The notes: a model not told the origin generated them from the sequence alone. A stretch of 64,000 nt of DNA from Methylobacterium sp. Leaf112 (GCF_001423295.1 NZ_LMNG01000029.1:186001-250000), one strand, 5' to 3'. Counted from the first letter of the stretch, positions 17,275 through 26,547 are shown. Made by a program: numbers and translations.

Positions 17275-17649
17275 TCAGGGGCGGAGCGACGGGCGTCCCT
17301 CGCCGAGGCGGCGCACGACCTCGTCGAGGCGGCGCGAGATGTCGTCGAGCTTTTCTCGGGCGCGCTCCTCGCCGCGCTCGGCGCCCCGGGCCATCTCGCT
17401 CACCAGGCGCGTGAGGTCCTCGAGCACCCGGGTCCGGCTCTCCAGGGCGGCGGCCACGGCCGCGTTGGTGTGCGAGGCCCGCTCCAGGGCGGTGGCGGTG
17501 GCGCCCGTGTCGCCGATGCGGGCTTCCTGGGCGCGCACGGTCTCGCGGTGGAGGTGGAGGCAGGCCAGCCCCAGCAGCACGGCGACGATCCACCCCGCGC
17601 CGTCGTGGGAGAACAGCAGGCGGGCGGCCTCGAGGGCGATCTTCTCCAT
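17275..17649 (-). CDS. single-pass membrane protein with coiled-coil tail, lysis-cassette candidate
   Basis: 124 residues: an N-terminal membrane span (AGWIVAVLLGLACLHLHRE, about residues 18-35) followed by a long charged, heptad-like segment (RTRVLEDLTRLVSEMARGAERGEERAREKLDDISRRLDEVVRRLGE). That shape (one inner-membrane anchor and a periplasmic coiled coil) recalls i-spanins such as Rz, but there is no sequence signature. It lies between the lysozyme group and the 67-codon gene on the same strand, which supports but does not prove a lysis role. Confidence 0.55.
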   Translation of the reverse strand: MEKIALEAARLLFSHDGAGWIVAVLLGLACLHLHRETVRAQEARIGDTGATATALERASHTNAAVAAALESRTRVLEDLTRLVSEMARGAERGEERAREKLDDISRRLDEVVRRLGEGRPSLRP

Positions 17650-17694
17650 CGCGGATCTCCTCGGCGGAGCCTGCCCCCGCGTTTCCCGGCTGTG

Positions 17695-18231
17695 TCAGGG
17701 CGCCGGGCGTCCCGTCCGCGCGGCCTCCACGGCCGGCCGCAGGGTGTTGGCGATGGTGGCGTCCTCCGCGAGCGGCAGGCTGCGGAACACCTTCTCGGCC
17801 AAGCCCTCGCGCCCGCCGGCCGCGCGCACGAGCCAGGCCGGCGCCTCATCGAGGCCGCGCTGCACCGCCCGAGCGATGACGGCCGAGCCGAGGGGCACGC
17901 TCAGCGTCCGTCCCCGCACGGCGCCCGCCACGGCGTTGACGGCGTAGTCGCCGACGTTGCGGACCAGGCGCTCCACCAGGGTGGCGGTGACGAGGGCGCG
18001 CAAGGGGCCGGCGAGGCGCGCCAGGGCGGCCGTCGCGGCGGTGACCGCAAGGGGCAGCAGGAGGCCGGTGACCGCCTGGGCAACCGCCGCGGCGGCGTCG
18101 CCCCAGGGGGCGATCACGCTCGCGGCGTCGAGGCCGGCGGCGGCGCAGGGCAGAATCGGCATCACGGTCAGGGCCGGCATCAGGGCGAGACCGAGGGTGG
18201 CGCGGGACGGCCGCGGGATCGGGTGGAGCAT
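17695..18231 (-). CDS. hypothetical hydrophobic protein in the lysozyme cluster
   Basis: 178 residues. The N-terminus has a signal-like hydrophobic stretch (LGLALMPALTVMPILPCAAAG), and the middle is strongly alanine/valine/leucine-rich (VTGLLLPLAVTAATAALARLAGPLRALVTATLVERLV) with two or three possible amphipathic or membrane helices. No family is recognised. It sits 37 bases after the lysozyme gene on the same strand. A holin-like or capsid-decoration role could be imagined, but nothing in the sequence decides this. Confidence 0.5.
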   Translation of the reverse strand: MLHPIPRPSRATLGLALMPALTVMPILPCAAAGLDAASVIAPWGDAAAAVAQAVTGLLLPLAVTAATAALARLAGPLRALVTATLVERLVRNVGDYAVNAVAGAVRGRTLSVPLGSAVIARAVQRGLDEAPAWLVRAAGGREGLAEKVFRSLPLAEDATIANTLRPAVEAARTGRPAP

Positions 18232-18268
18232 GGCTCGGGTCTCCGGGGGGGCGTGAGGGGTGCGTGCG

Positions 18269-18898
18269 TCAGGCGCCGGACCGGCCGCCGAGGGCGGCGC
18301 GGATTCGGGCGAGCCAAGTCGGCGCAGCTTCGGGCGGCAGGGGCACGGCTGGCGGCGCGCCCGGACTGCGCGGCACCGTGCGGCGCGCGACCGGCCGGGC
18401 GGGTGCGGTCCCGTCCGGCACCGCGATGGGCGCCGCGTCGTTCCGCCGGGCGCGGGGCAGGGCGACGGCGTAGGGTGTGCGGAACTGGTCCTGCTCGGCG
18501 CCCCGGCGCGGGATGAGCGCGGCGGGCCGGTCCCACAGCATCATCGCCTGGGCCGCGCCCTCCGCGTCGCCGGCGTTCAGGCGCCGCACCAGGGTGGAGC
18601 GGCCGAGCGCCGCCGGGCCGATGTTGAAGCACAGGGAGACGAGGGCGTCGAAGGCGTGCTGCGGCAGGGGGGCGGGCACCGCCGCCCGCACGGCCGCCAC
18701 GAAGCGGACGACGTCGCGGTCGAACACCGCGTCGCATTCCGCCGGGGTCAACGCGAGGCCGGGGGTGACGAGGGGCGGACCGGCCGCGCTGGTGTGGCCG
18801 ATGCCGATGGTCCAGATGCCGACGGAATCGCGGTAGGCATGCAGCCGCCGACCCTCGCGGGCGACGAGCACGGCCTTGCCGATGGGGCTGAGATCCAT
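18269..18898 (-). CDS. GH24 phage-type lysozyme (endolysin)
   Basis: 209-residue muramidase that cleaves the MurNAc-GlcNAc bond of peptidoglycan. The catalytic triad spacing E-x8-D-x5-T is seen as E15, D24 and T30 in REGRRLHAYRDSVGIWTIGIGHT. The glycoside hydrolase domain occupies roughly residues 5-140 (QHAFDALVSLCFNIG and STLVRRLNAGD are typical). A proline/arginine-rich tail of about 65 residues follows, perhaps a wall- or membrane-targeting extension. There is no signal peptide, so export would need a holin or a spanin-like partner; small membrane proteins are encoded directly downstream. It belongs to the GTA/prophage region and may release particles. Confidence 0.88.
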   Translation of the reverse strand: MDLSPIGKAVLVAREGRRLHAYRDSVGIWTIGIGHTSAAGPPLVTPGLALTPAECDAVFDRDVVRFVAAVRAAVPAPLPQHAFDALVSLCFNIGPAALGRSTLVRRLNAGDAEGAAQAMMLWDRPAALIPRRGAEQDQFRTPYAVALPRARRNDAAPIAVPDGTAPARPVARRTVPRSPGAPPAVPLPPEAAPTWLARIRAALGGRSGA

Positions 18899-19047
18899 GG
18901 AACACTCCTGCGTCGGAAGGGATCTGGGTTAGGAAGGGATCTGGGGTAGGAAGGGAGCGGGACGCGCGGAACGGAAGCGCGCGTCCGGCGGTTCGTTCGG
19001 GAGATGAGGACAGGCCCGCGCGGTGGCCGGATGCGAGGAATGCGATC

Positions 19048-19335
19048 ATGACACGAGCACGGATCGTCGCCCGCTGTGCCGCCGGCGGCCTCGCCGCCGG
19101 TCTTCTCCTGGCGGGGGCGGGCGGGGCCTCGGCCCAGAACAGCAGCAGCGGCAGCGGGCTGACGCCCTTCGCCACGGAGAGCGGCAACGACCGTTCGGCC
19201 GGCGTGAACAACGGCAACTACCGGCCGCCCCGCTATTACGGACCGGGTGCCGCAGCGGCGCCGCGCGGTTACGGGCGCCCCGTCTACGGCGATGAACTTC
19301 GGCGGTCGGCGCCGTATTACGGGTACCCGTACTGA
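19048..19335 (+). CDS. small secreted Gly/Tyr/Pro-rich protein
   Basis: 95 residues with a clear signal peptide (CAAGGLAAGLLLAGAGGASA, cleavage before QNSSS). The mature part is rich in N, S, G, P and Y and ends SAPYYGYPY. The ATG at 19048 has GAGGAA upstream. It is the only plus-strand gene in this part of the GTA cluster. No family is recognised; similar tyrosine/proline-rich exported peptides are common in methylobacteria, but this is a general impression. Confidence 0.6.
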   Translation: MTRARIVARCAAGGLAAGLLLAGAGGASAQNSSSGSGLTPFATESGNDRSAGVNNGNYRPPRYYGPGAAAAPRGYGRPVYGDELRRSAPYYGYPY

Positions 19336-19339
19336 GCGC

Positions 19340-20902
19340 TCACGCGAGGCCGAAACCGGAGAAGTCGCTGTCGGAGGCGGCAACGTAGCCGTCCGCGCCC
19401 GTGAACAGGGCGTGGACCGTGATCGTATCCCCGGCCGCGAGCGCCAGGGTGACGCCGAGGCCAACCGTCGAGACGCCGTCGACGGGCGCAGCGGCGCCCC
19501 GGCGGGTACCGGCGACGGCCGTGCCGTTTCGGTGGAAGCGGCCCTGCAGGGAGGCGGGTGCATTGGTGCCGTTGCGCCGGAATGCGAGACCGGCCGAGAG
19601 GGCGTAGACGCCCGCCTCGGGCGCGACGAAGGCGCCGGTGGCGGCCTGGAAGAGCCCCTGATCGTTGAGGTCGCCGGTGTTGAAACCGATGCGCGTCCAG
19701 GCGCCGGCCCCGATGTAGTTGTCGAAGCTCGTCGTGACGCGGAAGCGGGCGAGGCCGGTGAGCCGCGACCAGGCGGCGCCGGTGCAGCCCCGGAAGGCGC
19801 CGAGGGTGCTGTCGAACACGATCTGGCCCGGTGCCGTGCCGGCACCGGGGATTCCCGCCCGGGCCACGAGTTCGAGGGCGCCGTTCGCCCGCACCTTCAC
19901 CACGGCACGCGGAACGGTGCCGCCGAGATCCGTGGCCTCGAACACGATCCCGGTTCCCTGGGCGCCGGCGGAGAAATCCTCCTCGGCGACGCCCCGGACC
20001 GTGAGACGGTTCTCCGCGACGCCGCCCGCGAAGACGCCGCCGCCGGCGAGGCCGAGGAGGCAATCCCCCGCGCGGACCGGCAGGGGGGCCTCCCGGCTGC
20101 CCCGGCCGGTGCGGGTCTCGATGAGGGGGGCCACCGGGGCGGCGCCGTAGGCTTCGAGGCACAGGCCCGGACCGGCTCCCTCCCGCGCCACGTGCAGGGG
20201 CGCGCGGGCCGCCGGGGCGCCCGGCAGGGCCAGGGTCCCGAGGCCGAGATGGCCCGTCGCCGGATCGGCCCGCCATGCCCCGTGCCACGCGGCCCCGTCG
20301 GGCGAGACCTTCAGGCTGACCGCATCCTCGCCCAGCAACCCGAACTCGGCCCGGCCCGCATAGGCCGCCTGGAACAGCAGGGCCACGGCGTTGGCCTCCG
20401 TCGCCTTGTTGAGCACCAGCGCGAGGCTGCCGCTGCCGCCCTCGGCGGGATCGCGGGCGGTCCACAGGGCCCGATCCAGCTTGGCGGCGAACGGGTTCGC
20501 GGCGTCCGCTTCCGTGCCGAGGCCGAGGGCGGCGAGGCCGCTCAAAGCCCGCAGGCCGTCGAGGAGGCGGCGCCAGCCCGTCCCGTCGAAGCGGTAGAAC
20601 GCGTCCTCGTCGGCCACGTAGGCGAGCCAGCCGGTGCGGGGGACGAGGCCGGTCCAGACCCCGTCTCCGAACGCCGCGATCTGGCCGGACAGGCCGGCCC
20701 AGGCCCCGCTCGGTTGCGGCGCCGTCACGAGGTAGCGGTCGCCCTCCGCCGGGTCGGTGGGTGGCGCCGACAGATCCCTGTCGCGGCAGGCGAGGTGCAC
20801 GAGGGCATCAAGGGCGAGCAGCGCCTCGTTGTGGGTGACGTGCTTGCCGGCCTGTCCCGCCGCCAGCAGCGGCAGGGCGAGGTGCGGGGTGGTCTGCGCC
20901 AT
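19340..20902 (-). CDS. DUF2793 tail-fibre-like protein with C1q-like end
   Basis: 520 residues. The N-terminal quarter (MAQTTPHLALPLLAAGQAGKHVTHNEAL..LDALVHLACRDRDLSAPP..EGDRYLVTAPQPSGAWAG) is the DUF2793 domain found next to GTA and lambdoid tail genes. The middle is repetitive and beta-rich. The last 130 residues (FDNYIGAGAWTRIGFNTGDLNDQGLF..FVAPEAGVYALSAGLAF) resemble C1q/TNF-like jelly rolls used as receptor-binding heads. Together these suggest a distal adhesion fibre. It follows the megatron gene by 35 bases on the same strand. Confidence 0.75.
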   Translation of the reverse strand: MAQTTPHLALPLLAAGQAGKHVTHNEALLALDALVHLACRDRDLSAPPTDPAEGDRYLVTAPQPSGAWAGLSGQIAAFGDGVWTGLVPRTGWLAYVADEDAFYRFDGTGWRRLLDGLRALSGLAALGLGTEADAANPFAAKLDRALWTARDPAEGGSGSLALVLNKATEANAVALLFQAAYAGRAEFGLLGEDAVSLKVSPDGAAWHGAWRADPATGHLGLGTLALPGAPAARAPLHVAREGAGPGLCLEAYGAAPVAPLIETRTGRGSREAPLPVRAGDCLLGLAGGGVFAGGVAENRLTVRGVAEEDFSAGAQGTGIVFEATDLGGTVPRAVVKVRANGALELVARAGIPGAGTAPGQIVFDSTLGAFRGCTGAAWSRLTGLARFRVTTSFDNYIGAGAWTRIGFNTGDLNDQGLFQAATGAFVAPEAGVYALSAGLAFRRNGTNAPASLQGRFHRNGTAVAGTRRGAAAPVDGVSTVGLGVTLALAAGDTITVHALFTGADGYVAASDSDFSGFGLA

Positions 20903-20937
20903 GGGCGGCCTCCTGTCGGGTGTCGGAGTAAGGGGCG

Positions 20938-23900
20938 TCACGCCGTGCGGATCGGCACCCGTGCGCGCAGGGCCGGCCCCGGCCCCGTGAGGGTGCCGAG
21001 TGGAACCACGCCGACGTCGAGGCTCGTCTGGGGCGTGCCGAAATCGGCCGCCTCGTCGGCGTAGAGGACCGACGGGTCCGTGGCCGCGAGGCTGCGCAGG
21101 ACGGTCTTGTCGGCAGCGTGAATATCGATCCGGTAGCCCTGAACCATGGGATCGGGCGGCACGTCGGCCGGCTCCCAGGCATCGCCGTCGCGCCGGGTCC
21201 GGCGGGTCCAGGTCAGGTGAAGACCCTCCGGGATGCGCCGCGCCCGCAGGTGGACGGGCGCGAGGGGCCGGTGGGCGGTGAGCCCGGCGGTGGCGGTGCG
21301 GGCGACGAAGAGCGGGTCGGCCGGGTCCCGGACGGCCGGGCCGATGCGGTAGCGGAACGGCCGTCCGACGGCGTCGAGGCGGGTGACGAGGGGTACCAGG
21401 GCCTCGTCGAGTCGGACGAGCAGACTGCCGGGCGCGAGGGTGCGGGCAGCTTCGGCCTCGCTGCCGCCCAGGCCCCGCAGGAGGCCGGTGAGGCGGTAGG
21501 TGCCCGGCCCCGTGAGGGTCACGCCCGCCGCCGCGACGATCTCGACGACGCCGTCCGGGCCGACCAGGGCGAACCGGTTGGCCCCGGCCAGAACGGCGGC
21601 CTCCGGGACGGAGGCGAGGCCCCCCGCCGCCCCGAGGCGAACGTCGAGGCGGATCGCCCGGTCGAAGCGCCAGAGCGGGCCGGGCGCCAGCGCCGTCAGG
21701 GTCTCGCCGAGGCAGGCCGGGTAATCCACGAGGCCGTGCAGGGCCAGGGGCCCGTCCGCCTCGGCCCGCCACACGGCGATCTCGCCGGGCCACGGCTCGG
21801 CCCGCACGGCGAGGACCTGCAGCGTCGTCGGGGTGCCCTCATCGAGGGGCAGGTCGAGGATCGCCGCGAAGGGCGGTCCGGCAAGCGCCGGCGGCGCCCG
21901 GCGCGGGGCCGCCTCCGGGCGCCTGCCACCCCACGCGGCCCGTCCGTGGCGGGGCACGGCGCGGGTCTCGATCCGGCGCCCGGCCGGGCCGTCGGCGATG
22001 CGGACGATGCGGTGCGGCGCCGCCTCGCCGGGCAGGGCGAGGAGGTCGCCGGGTTCCCAATCGATCCGGCGCGGGCTCACCGTGAACCCAGCGGTGTCGC
22101 GGGCGGCGAGGTCGGCGTCGAGCATGGCCTCCGCCAGGGCCTCGGCCTCGGCCCGGCGCGTCACCACGGCGGCCTCGAACCGGACCTCGCGCCGCCGGGC
22201 ACCCGTGGGGCGCGAGGCGGCGGCGGTGATCCGGCGATAGGCGCCCCCCTCGGAATCGGTCACCGTGACCTCCAGGGACCGGGGCAGCTCGGATTCCTCG
22301 GCCCGCACCAGGGAAAGGGGCGCCTGGTCCGAGGCGGCCACGAGGTCGCCGGCCGGCATCGTCAGGGGGGCTTCGCGGCGTGGGGCGCGGATGCGCAAAA
22401 CGCCGGCGACGGCCGACACGTCGAGGCCGTACAGCCGGGCCAGGGGCTCCAGGGCGGCGCGGGCCGAGAGCGGCCGGTCGACGACGTAGCCGTCGAGCTG
22501 CGCCGCGCACGCGATCCGGGCCGGCACGTCGACGCCGCAATCGTCGAGTATCGCGGAGATCAGCCGGTCGAGTTCGAGGCCCTCGATGCGCCCGGTGATC
22601 CAATGGCCCACGGACCAGTTGCCGGCATCGGCCCAGACGGTGTCGAAATCCGGGAACGCCGGGTAGGGCCGTGCGTCCCAGCACCAGACGAAGACGGAAT
22701 CCGGCGGCACCATCGGGCCGCCATAGACGGCCGAGACCGGGTTGTGGTCGGGGTCGAAGCCGGATGCGTCCGCGTCGAACCGGTCCAGGATGGCGGTGAG
22801 GCCGCGCGCCTGGATGAGGTCGTCCCGGGTGCCGTGGGAGAAGGGCGGCGACGCGTTCTCGGCGGATTTCGGGTCGGGGAACACGTTGGGGCCGTTGGTG
22901 CCCTTGTCCACGGCGGGCACGCCGATCTCGGTGAGCCAGATCGGCTTGGCCCCCGGCACCCAGGCGGTCGTCCGGGTCTCGACGCCGCCGTCGCGCTCCC
23001 AATGCGGGTTCGACCACCAGCCGACGAAGTCCTTGGCGCGGAACACCCACGGCTTGCCGTGCGCGCCGTCGGTGATCGGCGTGCGGATCTGGGCGGCGCG
23101 GGCGTCCGCATCCGCATAGAACCAGTCGAAGGCCTCGCCCGCCCCGAGGCGCGCCGCGAGGTAATCCCGGTCGTGGATCGAATCGGCCTCCGCGAGGTCG
23201 GCGTGGTCCGGCCCGTCGCGCCAGTCGGTGATGGGCGGATAGTAATCGATTCCGACCGCGTGGATCGCCGGATCGGCGAACAGGGCATCGAGGGGGAAAC
23301 GCACGGTGTCGCCGCCGTCGCGCACATGGGCGCCGTACTCGGTCCAGTCGGCGGCGTAGACGAGGGGAACGCCGGCCCCGAGGCGGTCGCGCACCGCGCG
23401 GGCCAGGGCGAGGAAGCCCGCCACGGCCGGATAGGTGTCGTTCGCGCCCCGCACGCGGGTCAGGCCGACGCATTCGCTGCCGACGACGAAGCCGGACAGC
23501 GGCACCCCCCAGCCGGCGGCGAGATCCGCATAGTGCAGGACGAGGCTGCGGTACTGCGCGAAGAACGCCGCGACCTGGGCCGCCGCCGCCGCCGTGCCGT
23601 CCGGGCTGCCCGGGAGACCGGGGGCGGGATCGCAGGTGATGCGGCCGCGCCAGGGATAGGGCGGCTGACCCGGCGCGGACGGATCGCGCGGATCGGGCAG
23701 GGTGTTGTCCTGCGCCACGTCCATCATCAGGAACGGGTAGAGCACGACGCCCAGACCCCGCCCGTGGAGGTCCGCCACGAGGCGGCCGAGGCCGGCATCG
23801 GACGGGGTGCCGCCATAGGCCGGGTGGCCGTCGGGCGTCGTCGAAACGCGGCCGGCGCCCGCCCGGGTCAGGCCGGCGACGCGCCAGGTGTCGCCCGTGG

Positions 23901-24804
23901 TCGCCTTGGTGGAATTGTCGACCTTCGGCGCCACCGTGCAATGCCCGGCCCGCAGGTCGTCGCCGAACCAGCTCGCGACCACGGACACCTTGGCGAGGTT
24001 CGGGCACAGGGCTTGGAGGGCGTCGAGGGACGCGACCACGTCGGTGACGCCCTGGAGCTGGAAGCGGTTGGCGGGCCGGCTCGTGCCGTAGCCGGCCTCC
24101 TCGGTGACGGGGGTGGGGTCGAGGCCGAACTCCGTCGAGCCGGGAATCAGGCACACGGCCCGCACCCGGTCGGCGAGCCCCTCGACGGGCCGCACCACCT
24201 CGAAGGCGAATTGCGGCACCCGGTTGCCGAATTCGGCGAGGTCGAGGTGCTCGAACACGAGGTAGGCGAGCCCCCGATAGGCCGGGGCTGCGCCTTCCTT
24301 CGCGACGATGAGCGGGTCCGGCGCCTGGTCGGCCTCGCCCCGGTGGAGGCGGTACGTCAGGCTGGTTAGGTCGAGTTCGCGCCCGTCGGCCCAGATTCGG
24401 CGCACCTGGGCGACGGTGCCCTCGCACAGGCCGATGGCGAGGTCGACGGAGTAGGCGTAGGCCGTGCGCACGGTCCTGGCGCCGCCGCCGCCCTTGGCGC
24501 TCGCGCCCGCCCGCTCGACGCGGGTGTTGGCGACCTCCAGGGGGCGCGTCGCCCAGATCAGGGTGCCGCCGAGGCGGGCGCGGCCGTAGAGCCTCGGGAT
24601 CGGATCGCCCTCCGTCGAGGTCAGCCCCGCCACCTCCGTGAGGCGCGGCCCCTCGACGACCCGCGGCCCCGAACCGCCGAACAGCGCCCCGTCGAGGCCC
24701 GACCCCGCCGCCGCGCCCAGCGCCGAACCGACGATCCCCCCGATGGGACCGCCCAGCGCCGTTCCGGCCGCCGCTCCGGCGGTTTGCAGGATCAGCGTGG
24801 CCAT
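20938..24804 (-). CDS. GTA baseplate megatron protein (RcGTA g15 type)
   Basis: 1288-residue protein, the largest in the window and of the length expected for g15. It starts with a glycine/alanine-rich hydrophobic segment (ATLILQTAGAAAGTALGGPIGGIVGSALGAAAGSGLDG). Next comes a TIM-barrel-like domain (about residues 200-690; HAVGIDYYPPITDWRDGP, PKSAENASPPF and FVWCWDARPYPAFP). The C-terminal part carries tail-protein-3-like and fibronectin-like beta domains (TYRLTGLLRGLGGSE and APVHLRARRIPEGLHLTWTRR). In Rhodobacter GTA this forms the distal tail spike that pierces or binds the recipient envelope. The frame is intact, with no deletions obvious. Confidence 0.9.
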   Translation of the reverse strand: MATLILQTAGAAAGTALGGPIGGIVGSALGAAAGSGLDGALFGGSGPRVVEGPRLTEVAGLTSTEGDPIPRLYGRARLGGTLIWATRPLEVANTRVERAGASAKGGGGARTVRTAYAYSVDLAIGLCEGTVAQVRRIWADGRELDLTSLTYRLHRGEADQAPDPLIVAKEGAAPAYRGLAYLVFEHLDLAEFGNRVPQFAFEVVRPVEGLADRVRAVCLIPGSTEFGLDPTPVTEEAGYGTSRPANRFQLQGVTDVVASLDALQALCPNLAKVSVVASWFGDDLRAGHCTVAPKVDNSTKATTGDTWRVAGLTRAGAGRVSTTPDGHPAYGGTPSDAGLGRLVADLHGRGLGVVLYPFLMMDVAQDNTLPDPRDPSAPGQPPYPWRGRITCDPAPGLPGSPDGTAAAAAQVAAFFAQYRSLVLHYADLAAGWGVPLSGFVVGSECVGLTRVRGANDTYPAVAGFLALARAVRDRLGAGVPLVYAADWTEYGAHVRDGGDTVRFPLDALFADPAIHAVGIDYYPPITDWRDGPDHADLAEADSIHDRDYLAARLGAGEAFDWFYADADARAAQIRTPITDGAHGKPWVFRAKDFVGWWSNPHWERDGGVETRTTAWVPGAKPIWLTEIGVPAVDKGTNGPNVFPDPKSAENASPPFSHGTRDDLIQARGLTAILDRFDADASGFDPDHNPVSAVYGGPMVPPDSVFVWCWDARPYPAFPDFDTVWADAGNWSVGHWITGRIEGLELDRLISAILDDCGVDVPARIACAAQLDGYVVDRPLSARAALEPLARLYGLDVSAVAGVLRIRAPRREAPLTMPAGDLVAASDQAPLSLVRAEESELPRSLEVTVTDSEGGAYRRITAAASRPTGARRREVRFEAAVVTRRAEAEALAEAMLDADLAARDTAGFTVSPRRIDWEPGDLLALPGEAAPHRIVRIADGPAGRRIETRAVPRHGRAAWGGRRPEAAPRRAPPALAGPPFAAILDLPLDEGTPTTLQVLAVRAEPWPGEIAVWRAEADGPLALHGLVDYPACLGETLTALAPGPLWRFDRAIRLDVRLGAAGGLASVPEAAVLAGANRFALVGPDGVVEIVAAAGVTLTGPGTYRLTGLLRGLGGSEAEAARTLAPGSLLVRLDEALVPLVTRLDAVGRPFRYRIGPAVRDPADPLFVARTATAGLTAHRPLAPVHLRARRIPEGLHLTWTRRTRRDGDAWEPADVPPDPMVQGYRIDIHAADKTVLRSLAATDPSVLYADEAADFGTPQTSLDVGVVPLGTLTGPGPALRARVPIRTA

Positions 24805-24837
24805 GGCGGGCTCCGGGATGTTCGGGGTTCGGGCGCC

Positions 24838-25284
24838 TCAGCGCCGGATCAGGATCACCCCGCCGATGAGCAGGGCGACGCCGACGAGGCGCGGGCCGTC
24901 GATGGGGCGCTGGGCCAGGCCCAGCCAGCCGAAATGGTCGACGGCCACGGAGGCGAGCATCTGCCCGGCGACGAGGAGCGCCATGAACGTTCCGGTCCCG
25001 AGCACCGGCACGAGGACGATGCCGAGGCCGATGAACACCGCGCCGAAGGCCCCGCCGCTCCAGGCCCACCACGGCACGCGCGAGGCCGTGGCCCAGGCGG
25101 GCAGGGGATCGCGCAGCGCCAGGGCCAGCGCGCCCATGCAGGCGAGCCCGACGGCGTAGCTGATGAAGCCCGCCCAGGCGGCGGAGTTCAGGCCCCCGCG
25201 CAGCTGCGCGTTCAGGGCTTGCTGGATCACGAGGCCCGCCCCCGCCAGGGCGGCGAGGATCGGGGCGAGCAGGGCGGTGACCAT
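24838..25284 (-). CDS. DMT-superfamily small transporter (DUF606/YdcZ type)
   Basis: 148 residues, about five membrane helices: MVTALLAPILAALAGAGLVIQQALNAQLRGGL, AWAGFISYAVGLACMGALAL, AWSGGAFGAVFIGLGIVLVPVLG, FMALLVAGQMLASVAVDHFGWLG and LVGVALLIGGVILIRR. The early QQALNAQLR and the VDHFGW..R.PIDGPRLVGVALLIGGV end are typical of YdcZ proteins. The substrate is unknown. It is not a phage function and interrupts the otherwise conserved step from the NlpC/P60 gene to the megatron gene. The start is set at the ATG before the first helix. Confidence 0.8.
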   Translation of the reverse strand: MVTALLAPILAALAGAGLVIQQALNAQLRGGLNSAAWAGFISYAVGLACMGALALALRDPLPAWATASRVPWWAWSGGAFGAVFIGLGIVLVPVLGTGTFMALLVAGQMLASVAVDHFGWLGLAQRPIDGPRLVGVALLIGGVILIRR

Positions 25285-26034
25285 TCTATGCCTCGCGGGA
25301 CCCGCCGGCTCCCTCGGCGCGGCCCGCCTTGACAACCATCGCGGCGCCATGCCGTCAAATGGCATGCTGTCGAACGCCTTGGCGCAGGATGCCTTGGCTC
25401 AGGATGCGCCGGGGCGCTGGCGTCCCCCTTGCCGGGCCCGATCCCCTCGTCGGAAACGCTGCGAAGCGGCGGCCTCGCTCTCGCCATCACTCGGTCGATC
25501 ATCAATCGTGGTGATGTCGATTGGCGAAATCTGTCGTTGATCGCCCCGCGCCACAGTCAAAGGGCGTCTTGTCGCCGGAATGACACCCTGGATAGTACTG
25601 TACGCAATCGTTCGGGGGTTCGAGATCATTCGAAAGTCCGGATAGTCAAAACAATCCGCGCCTTCGAGCAAAAGTCCGGCGAAGTTTGTGTTAGGATAAC
25701 GGCAGATGAACGGATCGATTGTTTTCCATTTCAGCCGGCAACGTGTCGTTCTGGGTATGAAATGAGGAATGGTTTTCGATCTTGGCGATGAGATCAGTGA
25801 TCGAAATCGGGTTCATCTGAGACGCATATCGGCTTCGTACAACGAGACATCACCTGATCCGACACGACAAACGGCGCGACATCTCTTCGAGCGAATGTCG
25901 AAGAGAATCTTCGCCGTCTGATTTGCCTCCCTTCGAGCAGACATCGGGTCGGGGGGATCGGGTGGCCCGAGCACGGCTTGGCCGGATCAAGTCGAAGCCT
26001 GTCCCTGATCGATCATGTTGTCTGGATCATCGAA
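25285..26034. other. 750-bp AT-richer non-coding stretch inside the GTA cluster
   Basis: No convincing gene. An open frame from 25429 to 25791 on the plus strand has no recognisable domain or start site. The stretch is visibly richer in A and T than the flanking GTA genes and holds a direct repeat AAAGTCCGG (25633 and 25671) and the inverted repeat at 25883-25905. It probably contains the promoter of the MucR gene. Confidence 0.5.
25883..25905. promoter_or_regulatory. perfect inverted repeat upstream of the MucR gene
   Basis: CTCTTCGA and TCGAAGAG are separated by seven bases. The repeat lies 130 bases before the mucR start. It could be an operator or a hairpin terminator; no U-run follows, which favours a protein-binding site. 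Confidence 0.4.
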
Positions 26035-26547
26035 ATGACTGAACACAGCTCAACCGAAACCGCCGATCGCCTGGATCTGACCCGGAAGATCATCGGCGCT
26101 TATCTGTCGAACAACTCCGTTCCGGCGGCCGATCTGCCGATCCTGATCCGGGCCGTGTCCGGTGCCCTGACGAATCTGACGGCGGAGGGCGCATCGGAGG
26201 CTGCGCGCGAGGAAAAGGTCGAGAAGCTCAAGCCGTCCCAGGTCAGGAAGTCTGTCCTGCCCGGCGGCCTCATCAGCTTCCTCGACGGCAAGTCCTACAA
26301 GACCTTGAAGCGCCACCTCACCAAGCATGGGCTGGACCCGGACACCTACCGGGCGCGCTTCGGCCTGCCGCCGGATTACCCGATGGTCGCCCCGTCCTAC
26401 GCGGCGAACCGCTCCGCCCTGGCGATCGCCAACGGCTTCGGCACGAAGGAGAGGCATGCGCGGCCGAGGCAGGAGCGGACCCCTGCCCCGAGACCGGCCG
26501 GGCGCAAGACCGGATCGGAGCCGGCCGCCCGGGTATCCGCCCGGTGA
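26035..26547 (+). CDS. MucR/Ros-family regulator lacking the zinc cysteine
   Basis: 170-residue regulator of the Ros/MucR family, which silence AT-rich or foreign promoters and control surface, cell-cycle and, in related bacteria, GTA functions. The N-terminal oligomerisation helix region is DRLDLTRKIIGAYLSNNSVPAADLPILIRAVSGAL. The DNA-binding domain is VRKSVLPGGLISFLDGKSYKTLKRHLTKHGLDPDTYRARFGLPPDYPMVAPSYAANRSALA. In typical members the segment is YIICLEDGK, whose cysteine starts the zinc site; here it reads LISFLDGK, without that cysteine, like the zinc-free Ml-type homologues described in Mesorhizobium. The plus-strand ATG at 26035 is preferred; an upstream start at 25978 would add an unlikely 19 residues. 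Confidence 0.85.
   Translation: MTEHSSTETADRLDLTRKIIGAYLSNNSVPAADLPILIRAVSGALTNLTAEGASEAAREEKVEKLKPSQVRKSVLPGGLISFLDGKSYKTLKRHLTKHGLDPDTYRARFGLPPDYPMVAPSYAANRSALAIANGFGTKERHARPRQERTPAPRPAGRKTGSEPAARVSAR

Noticed and set aside
25429..25791. 120-codon plus-strand frame in the AT-rich gap before mucR
   Set aside because: No recognisable domain, no ribosome site, and composition that does not look coding.
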